Source: a virus. Taken from it: DNA of 46,268 nt. Positions 6,850-13,944 of the stretch are shown one piece after another; within the stretch, counting starts at the first letter, position 1; each line of letters starts with the position of its first letter. Location of the stretch: positions 1 to 46,268 of the IMG/VR virus record IMGVR_UViG_3300044821_000073, one strand, 5' to 3'. A program made the translations under genes and the position numbers. The notes below the pieces were generated by a model. It did no database searches and had not been told where the DNA came from. It saw nothing but the letters and a program-made list of their open reading frames with translations.

Positions 6850-7303
6850 ATCGTTCCTAAAGGAACTCTTAAAACAACTAAGACAACAGGCTTATGGACT
6901 CATCGAACAAAATAACCGTGACAATAGCGGATTTGCCGAAATATGCAATAAACAACAGCTGGACAAAACCAACAAAAGAATTAAAGAATGTCTTTACAGA
7001 CTTCGACCTGTTTCTTGTAGGAGTACGCACGGCATTACAGCAAACGATGTTAAACGCGCAAAAGAATCGCCTATATCGGATTACCTTGTGGGTTGGAAAT
7101 TTAGAAAAAGGGGCAGAACACTCATTGGGAAGTGCCCCCTTCCAGGACATAATGAAACTACAGGATCATTTACAGTATATACAGAACAAAACAGATGGCA
7201 CTGCTTCGGACAATGTGCAATAGGAGGCGACGTTATTGATCTGGTGGAAAAGACCCAAAACCTAGACTTTATTAAGGCAGTTCGTTTTATTTTACATTTA
7301 TGA
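6752..7303 (+). CDS. CHC2 zinc-finger primase-like protein without TOPRIM domain
   Basis: 183 residues. The C-terminal part is a DnaG-type CHC2 zinc-binding domain: 'GKCPLPGHNETTGSF' (Cys128, His133), 'WHCFGQCAIGGDVIDLVEK' (Cys151, Cys155, then the conserved GGD). The catalytic TOPRIM and helicase domains of a full primase are missing. The next large gene encodes a P-loop ATPase, so the pair may form a split primase-helicase. The N-terminal 110 residues are helical and unassigned. The start overlaps the preceding gene, as is common here. Confidence 0.75.
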   Translation: MTYTDQQIADMMEWPDNPGRPKYCPWEIFKPSKSFLKELLKQLRQQAYGLIEQNNRDNSGFAEICNKQQLDKTNKRIKECLYRLRPVSCRSTHGITANDVKRAKESPISDYLVGWKFRKRGRTLIGKCPLPGHNETTGSFTVYTEQNRWHCFGQCAIGGDVIDLVEKTQNLDFIKAVRFILHL

Positions 7304-7309
7304 TATAAT
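7301..7309 (+). promoter_or_regulatory. Extended -10 promoter upstream of the ATPase gene
   Basis: TGATATAAT matches TGnTATAAT, the extended -10 element, at the very end of the primase-fragment gene. No convincing -35 is needed for this type. Same promoter style as 17926-17934 and 40246-40254. Confidence 0.55.
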
Positions 7310-7376
7310 AAGAGTATCACCTGCGGCAGAAGGTGGAATACTCTTTAAAGCTAGCAACCCTGCCGGGTTGTTGGCC
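7310..7376 (+). promoter_or_regulatory. Structured leader with two hairpins
   Basis: Hairpin one joins AAGAGTAT (7310-7317) to ATACTCTT (7338-7345) and, past a 2-nt bulge, CACCT to AGGTG. Hairpin two is CAACCC (7355-7360) with GGGTTG (7365-7370). A run of six T follows at 7387-7392, too far for a classic terminator. It may regulate readthrough into the ATPase gene. Confidence 0.5.
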
Positions 7377-7392
7377 TCAAAGGGTATTTTTT

Positions 7393-7497
7393 ATGAGAGA
7401 AATAAATAGTGGCTCCTTTAAAAAAGGACATAAAACTTCAAAAGAAATTAGACTTAAGATAAGTCTAACATCTAGTAAATTTATTTGGAAACGATAA
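7393..7497 (+). pseudogene. NUMOD3-type fragment of a homing endonuclease
   Basis: 34 residues: 'GSFKKGHKTSKEIRLKISLT' matches the NUMOD3 nuclease-associated DNA-binding motif (G-x-F-K-K-G-H-x-x-S-x-E-x-R-x-K-I-S) found in intron-type HNH and GIY-YIG endonucleases. No nuclease domain remains, so it is probably the relic of an inserted homing endonuclease between the primase-fragment and ATPase genes. It could still be a small DNA-binding peptide. Confidence 0.55.
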
Positions 7498-7514
7498 GTT
7501 AAAACATAAACGCT

Positions 7515-8771
7515 ATGACCTTAGAACAGCTTGAAAAAAATGTCGCGACTTACTTACAACTTACCGATACTGGAATTATCAAGCTCCTCTGTGCCACAGT
7601 CATAGCTAATAGGTTGGTTTCTTTAGATCCCACTTGGCTTTTCGTGGCTACATCAAGCTCTGGCGCTAAATCCGAACTGTTACTGGCACTTTCTTACGCA
7701 GCCGGAATAATGCCTAAAGACGACTTAACCTCTAAGACCTTTGTGTCTGGGGTTAAGCGTACTGACAAAAGCTCCTCGCTGATAGACAGGCTGCCCAAAG
7801 ATGCCATAATGGTAATTAAAGATTTAACTGTACTGCTGAAAAAAGATGAGAGAGAATCAGCGTCGATTTTTAGCCAGCTTCGAATGATCTATGACGGTAC
7901 ATTCAGTAAGTCCTTCGGTACCGGCGAAGATATTGACCGTAAAGACATCCGCATGGGACTGATTGCCGGCGTAACTTCCGTTATTGAAGACTATCAGGCC
8001 GATGACGCGGCGGTAGGGCAGCGTGCGATTAAATACTACATGAAGCAGTCCCCGGATGAAGGCATAGACGATATTACTTTTGAAATTCTCGGCGGTAGGG
8101 ACGACAAGGGCATGAGGAAGATGATAGGCGAATGTTTTAAAGACTACCTGGATGGCACAAACTGGGGAGAACAGCCGGTGCCGACACTGACTGTAGAGAC
8201 CAGGCGAGACATAGCCAAGCTGTCTAATATGGCTACCAAGGCCCGGAGCAGTATAAAGAGAAAAGCCTTCAGCAGTCTTAGCCCGATAGAACGTAAAAAT
8301 TTAAGGGAAATGCCTTACAGGTTTGCCAAGCAGTTAGCGAACTTAGCCAGAGCTTTCATGATTATGAACGGCGGGGCGCTGCTGCCGCTGGATAATAAGA
8401 TACTATGCAAGATTGCAATGGACAGTATCCCTAGCAGCCGGAAAGAAGTTATGGAAGCCGCGACAGCTAATAGTTTGGGGATTACCCTCAAGGGATTAGC
8501 GGAGGTGATGAGGATCCCAGAGGAGTCAGCTAAAATTCACCTCGATGACTTAGTGGCCCTGGAGATTATAGACCGGCATAGCGGCCTGTATGATAAGAAG
8601 TTTGTTTATAAAATGCGTGACGACTACCGGCAGATAATGAGTAAATTTGAAGGCATAGAGATGGTGGAACGGGAGCTGGCTGGGACTGAAGATGTGGTGC
8701 CTTTGCCCGTAGAGCCTGAAGGAGTGAGTTTGGATGACACGGCAGCATTGACAACATTATTTAATAATTAA
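7515..8771 (+). CDS. P-loop ATPase, putative replicative helicase/primase partner
   Basis: 418 residues. 'WLFVATSSSGAKSELLLALSY' (41-61) is a Walker A-like loop (Lys52) missing the usual first glycine, and 'AIMVIKDLTVLL' (97-108) is a Walker B-like strand with Asp103. The family resembles phage D5/DUF3987-like replication ATPases. Residues about 300-375 look like a winged-helix domain ('LGITLKGLAEVMRIPEESAKIHLDDLVALEII'). It ends with an acidic, hydrophobic tail, SLDDTAALTTLFNN, that recurs twice downstream. Paired with the CHC2 protein it may unwind DNA at the fork. Confidence 0.65.
   Translation: MTLEQLEKNVATYLQLTDTGIIKLLCATVIANRLVSLDPTWLFVATSSSGAKSELLLALSYAAGIMPKDDLTSKTFVSGVKRTDKSSSLIDRLPKDAIMVIKDLTVLLKKDERESASIFSQLRMIYDGTFSKSFGTGEDIDRKDIRMGLIAGVTSVIEDYQADDAAVGQRAIKYYMKQSPDEGIDDITFEILGGRDDKGMRKMIGECFKDYLDGTNWGEQPVPTLTVETRRDIAKLSNMATKARSSIKRKAFSSLSPIERKNLREMPYRFAKQLANLARAFMIMNGGALLPLDNKILCKIAMDSIPSSRKEVMEAATANSLGITLKGLAEVMRIPEESAKIHLDDLVALEIIDRHSGLYDKKFVYKMRDDYRQIMSKFEGIEMVERELAGTEDVVPLPVEPEGVSLDDTAALTTLFNN
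8721..8771 (+). repeat. ATPase gene 3' end, copy 1 of a 51-nt repeat
   Basis: The last 16 codons plus stop of the ATPase gene (GVSLDDTAALTTLFNN). Two more 51-nt versions stand at 9548-9598 and 9822-9872, same length and frame, with the last stretch ACATTATTTAATAA identical in all. Confidence 0.85.
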
Positions 8772-8780
8772 GAGACTTAT

Positions 8781-9020
8781 ATGCAAAATTATTGCCTATA
8801 TAATTGCGGACATCATCGTTGTAAAATAATGGAAAAGCTTGATTTTTTAGACCCGCTAGACCGAGGAGTTATGGTTTCCTTTAGAGATAAATATGACAAA
8901 CTTAAGGAAAAGAAATTTCCTAACAGAGAAGACGGGTATAAGTATATGTGCCAATTAAGACAACTTAATTATGATAGAAAAAATATAATTATTACTCCAA
9001 TATATGAAAAATCCCCATAG
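8781..9020 (+). CDS. Small cysteine/histidine-containing protein
   Basis: 79 residues. The N-terminus 'YCLYNCGHHRCK' looks like a metal-binding knuckle; the rest is charged and helical. First gene of the block inserted between repeat copies 1 and 2. Overlaps the next gene by 17 nt. Function unknown. Confidence 0.55.
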   Translation: MQNYCLYNCGHHRCKIMEKLDFLDPLDRGVMVSFRDKYDKLKEKKFPNREDGYKYMCQLRQLNYDRKNIIITPIYEKSP

Positions 9021-9243
9021 AGCTTTAGAAGCGATAAATATTATTACCGGCGGGGATTTTGGTCTGGATGTAGAATGGTGGTTAACTGATAAACGAATAA
9101 AACATAAAGATAAAATGAAAATGGCTATGGCTGAACTTATTACAAAAATTTATATGATTGCCCACGCTGAAGGAAAATGTAATGCTCATAATAATTGGGA
9201 ACAAATCAAATATGATATTTTAAAAAAGCAAGATAACTTCTAA
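9004..9243 (+). CDS. Small protein of unknown function
   Basis: 79 residues, helical and lysine-rich ('KRIKHKDKMKMAMAELITKI'). Start lies inside the previous gene, implying coupling. No domain recognised. Confidence 0.55.
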   Translation: MKNPHRALEAINIITGGDFGLDVEWWLTDKRIKHKDKMKMAMAELITKIYMIAHAEGKCNAHNNWEQIKYDILKKQDNF

Positions 9244-9246
9244 CTT

Positions 9247-9534
9247 ATGAACTGGTCAAATCTACCAAACAATAAATGTCCGAAGTGTAATAAAAATCTA
9301 AAAGCCCATAGTGTATTTCTTATAGGTTGTGAAGATTCTAAATGTGATTTTGTTATTAGTATAGATAAATTTAAAGGTTTATCTATTAAGATAAAAGAAG
9401 ACCAAAATAACAGGAGTAGTGGCTATACCGATTTTTCCGATGAACCTAATTGCGCTGAATGTGGAGAGGAAAAACGAGAAGGCTACGAACATTTCGAATT
9501 TTGTTATGATTGCCATCAAGACCAAGAAAACTAA
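9247..9534 (+). CDS. Double zinc-ribbon-like protein
   Basis: 95 residues with three or four CxxC-type pairs: CPKC (about 11-14), C..(5)..C (GCEDSKCDF), then CAEC and CYDC near the C-terminus. This indicates two zinc ribbons, as in small nucleic-acid-binding phage proteins. Last gene before repeat copy 2. Confidence 0.6.
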   Translation: MNWSNLPNNKCPKCNKNLKAHSVFLIGCEDSKCDFVISIDKFKGLSIKIKEDQNNRSSGYTDFSDEPNCAECGEEKREGYEHFEFCYDCHQDQEN

Positions 9535-9547
9535 TTCAGAAGACCCC

Positions 9548-9598
9548 GGAGTCAGCCTTGAAGATAGCGCGGGTTTAGGAACATTATTTAATAACTAG
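9548..9598 (+). repeat. ATPase gene 3' end, copy 2 (relic)
   Basis: Encodes GVSLEDSAGLGTLFNN then TAG, in frame with upstream E-D-P codons but without a start of its own. Most differences from copy 1 are synonymous or conservative, so it came from a diverged homologue of the ATPase gene, not from a recent local duplication. Confidence 0.8.
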
Positions 9599-9602
9599 AT
9601 AT

Positions 9603-9821
9603 ATGAAAGATTTAATAATAAAAACCGATAGAGAAATTGAGTTTCCTGAAGACGTTAAGCAGATTCAAGGAGTCTTAGCCGAGAACGGCTATAAAGCAAC
9701 TCCTTCTCAATGTGTTGAGTTGTGGGAAAAATATTCTGACTCTATGTGTGCTGGATGGATGAGTTTAGACTGCTACACGAACGAAGACGTATTTAACTGT
9801 ATTAGCCCCTATATCGAATAA
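9603..9821 (+). CDS. Small acidic protein of unknown function
   Basis: 72 residues starting 4 bp after repeat copy 2 and ending directly at copy 3. 'IEFPEDVKQIQGVLAENGYKATPSQCVELWEKYSDSMCAGW' is helical, with a fold type like small phage regulators, but no family is recognised. Confidence 0.6.
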   Translation: MKDLIIKTDREIEFPEDVKQIQGVLAENGYKATPSQCVELWEKYSDSMCAGWMSLDCYTNEDVFNCISPYIE

Positions 9822-9872
9822 GGAGTCAGCCTTGAAGATAGTGCGAGTTTAGCGACATTATTTAATAACTAG
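9822..9872 (+). repeat. ATPase gene 3' end, copy 3 (relic)
   Basis: Encodes GVSLEDSASLATLFNN then TAG. Differs from copy 2 at only 4 of 51 bases. It abuts the preceding stop codon and ends 5 bp before the next ATG, like copy 2 (4 bp). Confidence 0.8.
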
Positions 9873-9877
9873 GATAT

Positions 9878-10156
9878 ATGTATAATTGTAAATGTTTTTA
9901 TTGCCGGCATTTTACGGAGTGGCAGACCAACAGGCACCTATGGTATTTGCCTTTATGGGAATTATGGGTATTGGTTTGGTTTGCAATACCACGATATATA
10001 AATAATAAAAACTGGGCGAAGCGTGACAAGCTGGGTTATAGATATACTCATGCTGGAGAAGTTCCTAAAGTTCCTTTTCTGGGAATGATATTTGAAAAGG
10101 AAGAAGGCGAACAAACTAACTGGAAATGGTGGAAATATATAAAAAGGGCTCAATAG
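9878..10156 (+). CDS. Small membrane-associated protein
   Basis: 92 residues. N-terminal cysteines ('CKCFYCRHF') precede a tryptophan-rich hydrophobic stretch (about 20-40, 'LWYLPLWELWVLVWFAIP'), then a basic tail. Probably membrane-bound with a metal-binding head. Function unknown. Confidence 0.5.
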   Translation: MYNCKCFYCRHFTEWQTNRHLWYLPLWELWVLVWFAIPRYINNKNWAKRDKLGYRYTHAGEVPKVPFLGMIFEKEEGEQTNWKWWKYIKRAQ

Positions 10157-10248
10157 GATGCCCCAGGACCCTCGCTGCAAGGCCGGTAGGTTATAACCCT
10201 CGCCCAATCTTCGCCCGAAGCGGGGAGATAATTAATGAAAGGAGAAGT
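10157..10248 (+). promoter_or_regulatory. GC-rich structured leader
   Basis: A GC-rich patch in an AT-rich neighbourhood with several short inverted repeats, including GGTTATAACC and CCCGAAGCGGGG, the latter just upstream of GAGATAATTAATG. I tested it as a tRNA and it does not fold as one. Confidence 0.35.
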
Positions 10249-10407
10249 ATGAAAGTAGATAGAAAAAAAGAAAATGACCAGGTGATAATTGAGCACGACG
10301 GTTTAATGGTTTCCGAAAGAACATTAGAGGAAGCAATAATAAGTTACGGTGACGGTATGTACGAGAGAGGATACGCCGCCCATAAAAAAGTAGACGCAGA
10401 TATTTAA
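10249..10407 (+). CDS. Small charged protein of unknown function
   Basis: 52 residues from the ATG after AAAGGAGAAGT, which decides the start; the reading frame upstream covers the structured leader only. Beta-then-helix composition ('DQVIIEHDGLMVSERTLEEAIISYGDG'). Function unknown. Confidence 0.6.
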   Translation: MKVDRKKENDQVIIEHDGLMVSERTLEEAIISYGDGMYERGYAAHKKVDADI

Positions 10408-10409
10408 CT

Positions 10410-10441
10410 AACGCCGCTTAGCGGCAGAAGGGAGAGAGAGT
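10410..10441 (+). promoter_or_regulatory. Hairpin followed by strong ribosome site
   Basis: GCCGC and GCGGC pair over a TTA loop (10413-10425), followed by AGAAGGGAGAGAGAG and the next ATG. Same leader style as several other small genes. Confidence 0.5.
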
Positions 10442-10675
10442 ATGAACCCAGACCAAGTGCAAAAAATAGTAGACACCATTAAAACATTAAATATAAACGT
10501 TAATGATGCTACTACTCAAAAGTTAGCAGATGCAGTAATACCAGTAGTAAGAATGTATATTTGGCAAAACTATGTTTCAATGGGGCTACAGCTAGTAGCT
10601 GGATGCGTTGCAGCGTTTACTATTTATAAAATAGTGGCAAAGATTGTAGAATACAATAAAAATAACAAAGAATAA
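10442..10675 (+). CDS. Small single-span membrane protein
   Basis: 77 residues: a helical soluble N-terminus, a membrane span (about 46-66, 'MGLQLVAGCVAAFTIYKIVAK') and a charged tail ending NNKE. Function unknown; superinfection exclusion or holin-like roles are both possible. Confidence 0.6.
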   Translation: MNPDQVQKIVDTIKTLNINVNDATTQKLADAVIPVVRMYIWQNYVSMGLQLVAGCVAAFTIYKIVAKIVEYNKNNKE

Positions 10676-10676
10676 T

Positions 10677-10871
10677 ATGGATATTTTATTGGAATTTTTA
10701 TCAGGACTTTTTGTCTATGGAGCAATTGCTGGTATAACTTTTTTATGGCGATACCAAAATAAACTTAATTATTACGACAGGGATAATTTTATACTAGGGC
10801 TAGCAACGGTATTCTTTCCGTGGGGTGCGATATGGGGATGGTTATTAGCCTTTAGAAAATCAAGTGATTAA
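10677..10871 (+). CDS. Small two-span membrane protein
   Basis: 64 residues, 1 bp after the previous gene. Two hydrophobic spans (about 3-23 and 39-56, the second FILGLATVFFPWGAIWGWLL). Last gene of the rightward early operon; the terminator overlaps its stop. Function unknown. Confidence 0.6.
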   Translation: MDILLEFLSGLFVYGAIAGITFLWRYQNKLNYYDRDNFILGLATVFFPWGAIWGWLLAFRKSSD

Positions 10872-10910
10872 AAAACACCCTTGCTATTCATTAGCAGGGG
10901 TGTTTTCTTT
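10872..10910. terminator. Bidirectional rho-independent terminator
   Basis: AAAACACCCTTGCTA (10872-10886) pairs with TAGCAGGGGTGTTTT (10892-10906) with one G-U pair, flanked by A and T tracts. It ends both the rightward early operon and the leftward operon; the left-hand gene's stop codon lies in the stem. Confidence 0.85.
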
Positions 10911-11054
10911 ACTGCCGGCGAACGCTTTGGCCATTAGGCGCTGGCGAAGTTTGGAGCGCTCTCTTTTTGCTTGCTTTACTTTTTCTAGGTAACGCTCGGC
11001 CAGCTCCGGGGCGTTCTCGGACATGTAGGCGAGGGCACTAAGATTCTTAGCCAT
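10884..11054 (-). CDS. Small basic helical protein
   Basis: 56 residues, ATG preceded on its strand by AAGAAAGGAAAATCC. A single charged helix ('PELAERYLEKVKQAKRERSKLRQRLMAKAF'). Overlaps the upstream gene by 8 nt and its stop lies in the terminator. Function unknown. Confidence 0.6.
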   Translation of the reverse strand: MAKNLSALAYMSENAPELAERYLEKVKQAKRERSKLRQRLMAKAFAGSKENTPANE

Positions 11055-11271
11055 TGGATTTTCCTTTCTTAATATTAATTGGAGGTAATGCTCGTAAAAA
11101 TTCTCTATCCATTATCATATTATATATCTGGTCTAAAGCTTTCTGGTCTTCTTTAACCCTATTTATTATTCCTTTAGAGACAAATGGATGCCTTACTGCC
11201 CACAGCCACATCATAAGCCTTCTCCATCGGCTTATTTTAACGGCGTAGCCGGGGTAATTAATTTTCTTCAT
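11047..11271 (-). CDS. Small protein of unknown function
   Basis: 74 residues from the ATG at 11271 with AAGGAG 7 nt before it; a TTG one codon upstream is less likely. Basic N-terminus with 'RWRRLMMWLWAVRHPFVSKG', then a charged helix. It overlaps the helicase stop by 14 nt, so it is probably co-translated with it. Confidence 0.6.
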   Translation of the reverse strand: MKKINYPGYAVKISRWRRLMMWLWAVRHPFVSKGIINRVKEDQKALDQIYNMIMDREFLRALPPINIKKGKSNG

Positions 11272-12655
11272 CAAGTATCTCCTTCATCACTGAATAGGGC
11301 ATACTAGCCAGTGATATTAATTGTTTATTTTCTATTAACTTATAAATCCGCTGCTCAAGTGTGCCGGCAGTAACCATGCGGACGGAGATTACTTTATCGT
11401 TACGGCCTTGTCTTCGGGCACGGGAGCAGCGCTGATCATAGCTGGAGTAGGTTAGCGGGGGGTCAAGGTGGATTACATAGTCAGCTTTGGTCAAATTCAA
11501 GCCCATCTCAAGAGCTTTTGTGCCTATAAGATACTTGATAGCAGGATCGGCCATAAATTGGTCTACTATCCCTTGCCTCAATTCCTGGCCTGTAGAGCCT
11601 TGAATTACCAAAGATGACCCAACAGGCAGACTTGCCTGGATAAAGGGTATAGCAGAGCTAAATTCGGTGAAAATGAGTGCCTTAGCGCCGTTTATAGTGC
11701 TTAAAAACTCCTTTAAAGCGGCTAATTTGCTGGATTCGTGGTTTTCCCCTAATAGTTCCGGGGAAACACAAAGCTGTCGTAACCGGGTAAATTTTACTAT
11801 ACCCGAATCCATAGTGTGCGGCGTTTCAATTTTGTTTATTTCTTCCTTGGCTATTTCTAATAAAAGGGACGAACGGATCTGACTGTAAAGTTTATTTTCC
11901 TTGGCTGTCATTGTTACCGGCAGGACTTCTTCCATTAGATCCGGCAAGTCTGGTAATAAAACTTCACGTTCACGCCTTAAGTAATAAGGCTCAAGGCGAG
12001 AGGCAAGTTCCGGCAGTCTTGATGTGCGAACATAACCCACGCGGGAAAACATATTCGGCACCATATACCGGGAAACAAAATTAATCCAAGAACCCAAAGC
12101 ACCGGGGTTAAGCAGCTCAAATAAAGAATATGCCTCCATTGGATTATTGGAAATTACCGTTCCACTCATCGCCACCTTTTTAGCCTTTACATAATCAGCT
12201 AACTTTTTCAGATTCTTATAAGTGCGATTTTTCTGGTTACATAATTTTGTACACTCATCAGCAATAATTATTGTTATAGGCAACGTAGCCATAAAACTTA
12301 AATCCGGCAGACAAAGTAATTCCTCGTAATTTATAATTAATAAGACGGGCTTTAATCCGTCCAAGGCTTTTTGCGCGGCTTGTAGTGTCAAATTTCGCTT
12401 CACTTTTGAGCCATTAAGCACAAAAGGGCTAAAATCAATACCAAATTTAATAACTTCATTTTCTAACTGATTTTTTAAAGAGGCCAAAGTAACCCATAAA
12501 CAGATTTTACCGGCAGGAGTAAACTGGCGCGCTACTGTCAAACCCTGAAGCGTCTTTCCCGTACCGGCACTATCAAAAAGCACGGGGTTGATTCCGTTGT
12601 TTAGTTTATTTATTAGGAAGTTAATTCCTATTTTCTGGTGAGGCATAATATCCAT
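11258..12655 (-). CDS. SNF2-family superfamily-2 helicase
   Basis: 465 residues. Walker A 'DSAGTGKT' (28-35), motif II 'ADECTK' (DEC at 132-134 in place of DEAH), motif III 'SGT' and the C-terminal motifs 'GTKALEMGLNLTKADYVI' and 'QRCSRARRQGR' (motif VI) appear in order. This is the compact SNF2-like translocase often found in phages, where it may remodel replication forks or protein-DNA complexes. There is no fused nuclease domain. It is the main gene of the leftward operon. A hairpin (12664-12682) stands just upstream. Confidence 0.85.
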   Translation of the reverse strand: MDIMPHQKIGINFLINKLNNGINPVLFDSAGTGKTLQGLTVARQFTPAGKICLWVTLASLKNQLENEVIKFGIDFSPFVLNGSKVKRNLTLQAAQKALDGLKPVLLIINYEELLCLPDLSFMATLPITIIIADECTKLCNQKNRTYKNLKKLADYVKAKKVAMSGTVISNNPMEAYSLFELLNPGALGSWINFVSRYMVPNMFSRVGYVRTSRLPELASRLEPYYLRREREVLLPDLPDLMEEVLPVTMTAKENKLYSQIRSSLLLEIAKEEINKIETPHTMDSGIVKFTRLRQLCVSPELLGENHESSKLAALKEFLSTINGAKALIFTEFSSAIPFIQASLPVGSSLVIQGSTGQELRQGIVDQFMADPAIKYLIGTKALEMGLNLTKADYVIHLDPPLTYSSYDQRCSRARRQGRNDKVISVRMVTAGTLEQRIYKLIENKQLISLASMPYSVMKEILDEEN

Positions 12656-12663
12656 AATCCAAA

Positions 12664-12682
12664 CCGTTACAGAGTGTAACGG
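12664..12682 (-). promoter_or_regulatory. Perfect hairpin upstream of the helicase gene
   Basis: CCGTTAC and GTAACGG pair over a 5-nt loop, 9 bp before the helicase start on the leftward transcript. It may be an attenuator or protein-binding site. Confidence 0.5.
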
Positions 12683-12696
12683 GATGAATATAAATA

Positions 12697-12984
12697 CTAC
12701 TGATTAAAATCCGCCGTAGCGGCCACGTTATTGGCGTGGATAGCTGCCTGGGCTTCGTCCAGGGCTTGCAGACAGACCGCGCGCGTATTCCATAAGTCAA
12801 GATAAGACTCGGCGCGCTTGTTGATTATGGGCTGTTGGAAACTGTAATTGTGCGTTACTGTGTGATAGAGGGCATAAGATAGTACCACGATTAACGCGTA
12901 TAGTATTTTATGCCGGCGCACGGACGAGAGCCAGTGCTTGAAACTTTGCCATTTAGTCATTTTGTTTTTATTTCTCCGTAGCAT
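12697..12984 (-). CDS. Small membrane-anchored protein
   Basis: 95 residues (87 from an inner ATG at 12960). Basic N-terminus, one membrane span (about 27-45, KILYALIVVLSYALYHTV), then a helical domain outside ('LDLWNTRAVCLQALDEAQAAIHANN'). The spanin or Rz type is conceivable, but it is far from the lysis genes. Confidence 0.55.
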   Translation of the reverse strand: MLRRNKNKMTKWQSFKHWLSSVRRHKILYALIVVLSYALYHTVTHNYSFQQPIINKRAESYLDLWNTRAVCLQALDEAQAAIHANNVAATADFNQ

Positions 12985-12998
12985 TAGCGCTCCGGCCC

Positions 12999-13025
12999 CC
13001 GCGTCCGATGTTTATCCGGGCGCGG
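12999..13025 (-). promoter_or_regulatory. GC-rich leader hairpin
   Basis: CCGCGTCCG (12999-13007) pairs with CGGGCGCGG (13017-13025) with one wobble. On the leftward RNA it sits just before the GGAG ribosome site of the membrane protein gene. Confidence 0.5.
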
Positions 13026-13037
13026 CGGGTCGGGAAA

Positions 13038-13289
13038 CTAAGGGTTTTTTTCTTCAATAGGTTTTAAATCAAAGTTATATACTACATCATTGATGGCTAT
13101 ATTTTTTATAGCTATTCCAATTTCTGGCCTTGGCCTTGGCTTATTAAATATTTCTTCTTGGATTTTATAAGCATTTTGGAGTTTTTCAACATCAGCTACT
13201 GTGTGAGTAGATCGGTTAAACTTTCTTATAACTTCCATACTTTTCTCATAGTCTGCGTATTCTTTAGCTGTTAAAACAAAGCTTTCCAT
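13038..13289 (-). CDS. Small protein of unknown function
   Basis: 83 residues, start after AAGGAAAAGTAT. Helical N-terminal half ('KEYADYEKSMEVIRKFNRS'), then a beta C-terminus. No family recognised. Confidence 0.6.
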   Translation of the reverse strand: MESFVLTAKEYADYEKSMEVIRKFNRSTHTVADVEKLQNAYKIQEEIFNKPRPRPEIGIAIKNIAINDVVYNFDLKPIEEKNP

Positions 13290-13306
13290 ATACTTTTCCT
13301 TTCATT

Positions 13307-13334
13307 CCCCGGCGTGGGGTTCGGGCCGGAGGGG
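13307..13334 (-). promoter_or_regulatory. GC-rich leader hairpin
   Basis: CCGGC (13309-13313) pairs with GCCGG (13325-13329), extended by flanking CC/GG, between two leftward genes and upstream of a good ribosome site. Confidence 0.4.
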
Positions 13335-13682
13335 TTAATTTAATTCTATTTGAGGGATTATTTTTAAATATCCTTTAATAACAAGTTTACCGATATTAAA
13401 TGTCAGCCATTGGAAAACTGTATATTTAACAAACTCTTCCGACAATCTAACATCTTTTCTTATCCATTGTTTAGTTTCGTTATCCTGTACCGAATAAGAA
13501 TAATGCGGCCAGCCGTTTATCATATTCCTACAGCCCTGCTTAAAATAAATATCCTGCGCTTCTTCATAAGTTATAGACTGATTATCTTTTAGCTTTTGGC
13601 TGATAAGTTTATACAAAGTTTCCTGCGCGGGACGCAAGGTCAAATTCGGGCGAATAATAAGTTGTAGTGGTTTTTCTTCCAT
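13335..13682 (-). CDS. Protein of unknown function
   Basis: 115 residues. 'RPAQETLYKLISQKLKDNQSITYEEAQDIY' is helical, and later aromatic-rich strands follow ('SYSVQDNETKQWIRKDVRLSEEFVKYTVFQWL'). No domain recognised. Its leader repeats a sequence found upstream of a 12-codon reading frame at 13983. Confidence 0.6.
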   Translation of the reverse strand: MEEKPLQLIIRPNLTLRPAQETLYKLISQKLKDNQSITYEEAQDIYFKQGCRNMINGWPHYSYSVQDNETKQWIRKDVRLSEEFVKYTVFQWLTFNIGKLVIKGYLKIIPQIELN

Positions 13683-13685
13683 ATT

Positions 13686-13705
13686 TCGTTATTCGTTTAA
13701 TTATT
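13686..13705. repeat. Leader direct repeat, copy 1
   Basis: TCGTTATTCGTTTAATTATT recurs at 13986-14005. On the leftward strand both copies end a few bases before an ATG, so a leader sequence with its start codon has been duplicated. Confidence 0.7.
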
Positions 13706-13717
13706 TCTTTTAAAAAT

Positions 13718-13834
13718 CTAATAAGTCCTTGTATTTATTTTTGTAATATCAGTAGGGGTATCAGGCGTTTCACCCTCATTTACAATTCTCATATTTTCTA
13801 ATTCGCCTGTTAAATCTGATAACAACCTAAACAT
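13718..13834 (-). CDS. Tiny acidic protein
   Basis: 38 residues from the ATG at 13834; the same frame extends upstream with GTG codons at 13840 and 13855. 'LLSDLTGELENMRIVNEGETPDTPTD' looks like real protein. It overlaps the preceding gene. Start and reality are uncertain. Confidence 0.35.
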   Translation of the reverse strand: MFRLLSDLTGELENMRIVNEGETPDTPTDITKINTRTY

Positions 13835-13928
13835 TTCCACATACGACAATTCCACCCATAGCCATATGTTTTTCAATAAAATCTTTTTGTAATTGCCATT
13901 CTTCTCGGCTTCGTGGTTGGAGATTCAT
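13827..13928 (-). CDS. Tiny protein of unknown function
   Basis: 33 residues after GAAAGG and an A-rich spacer. 'RSREEWQLQKDFIEKHMAMGG' is a charged helix. Function unknown. Confidence 0.4.
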   Translation of the reverse strand: MNLQPRSREEWQLQKDFIEKHMAMGGIVVCGNV

Positions 13929-13944
13929 TTTTTTAACCTTTCAA

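Noticed and set aside
10157-10248. A tRNA in the GC-rich leader
   Set aside because: No cloverleaf: the T-loop consensus and matching acceptor ends are missing.
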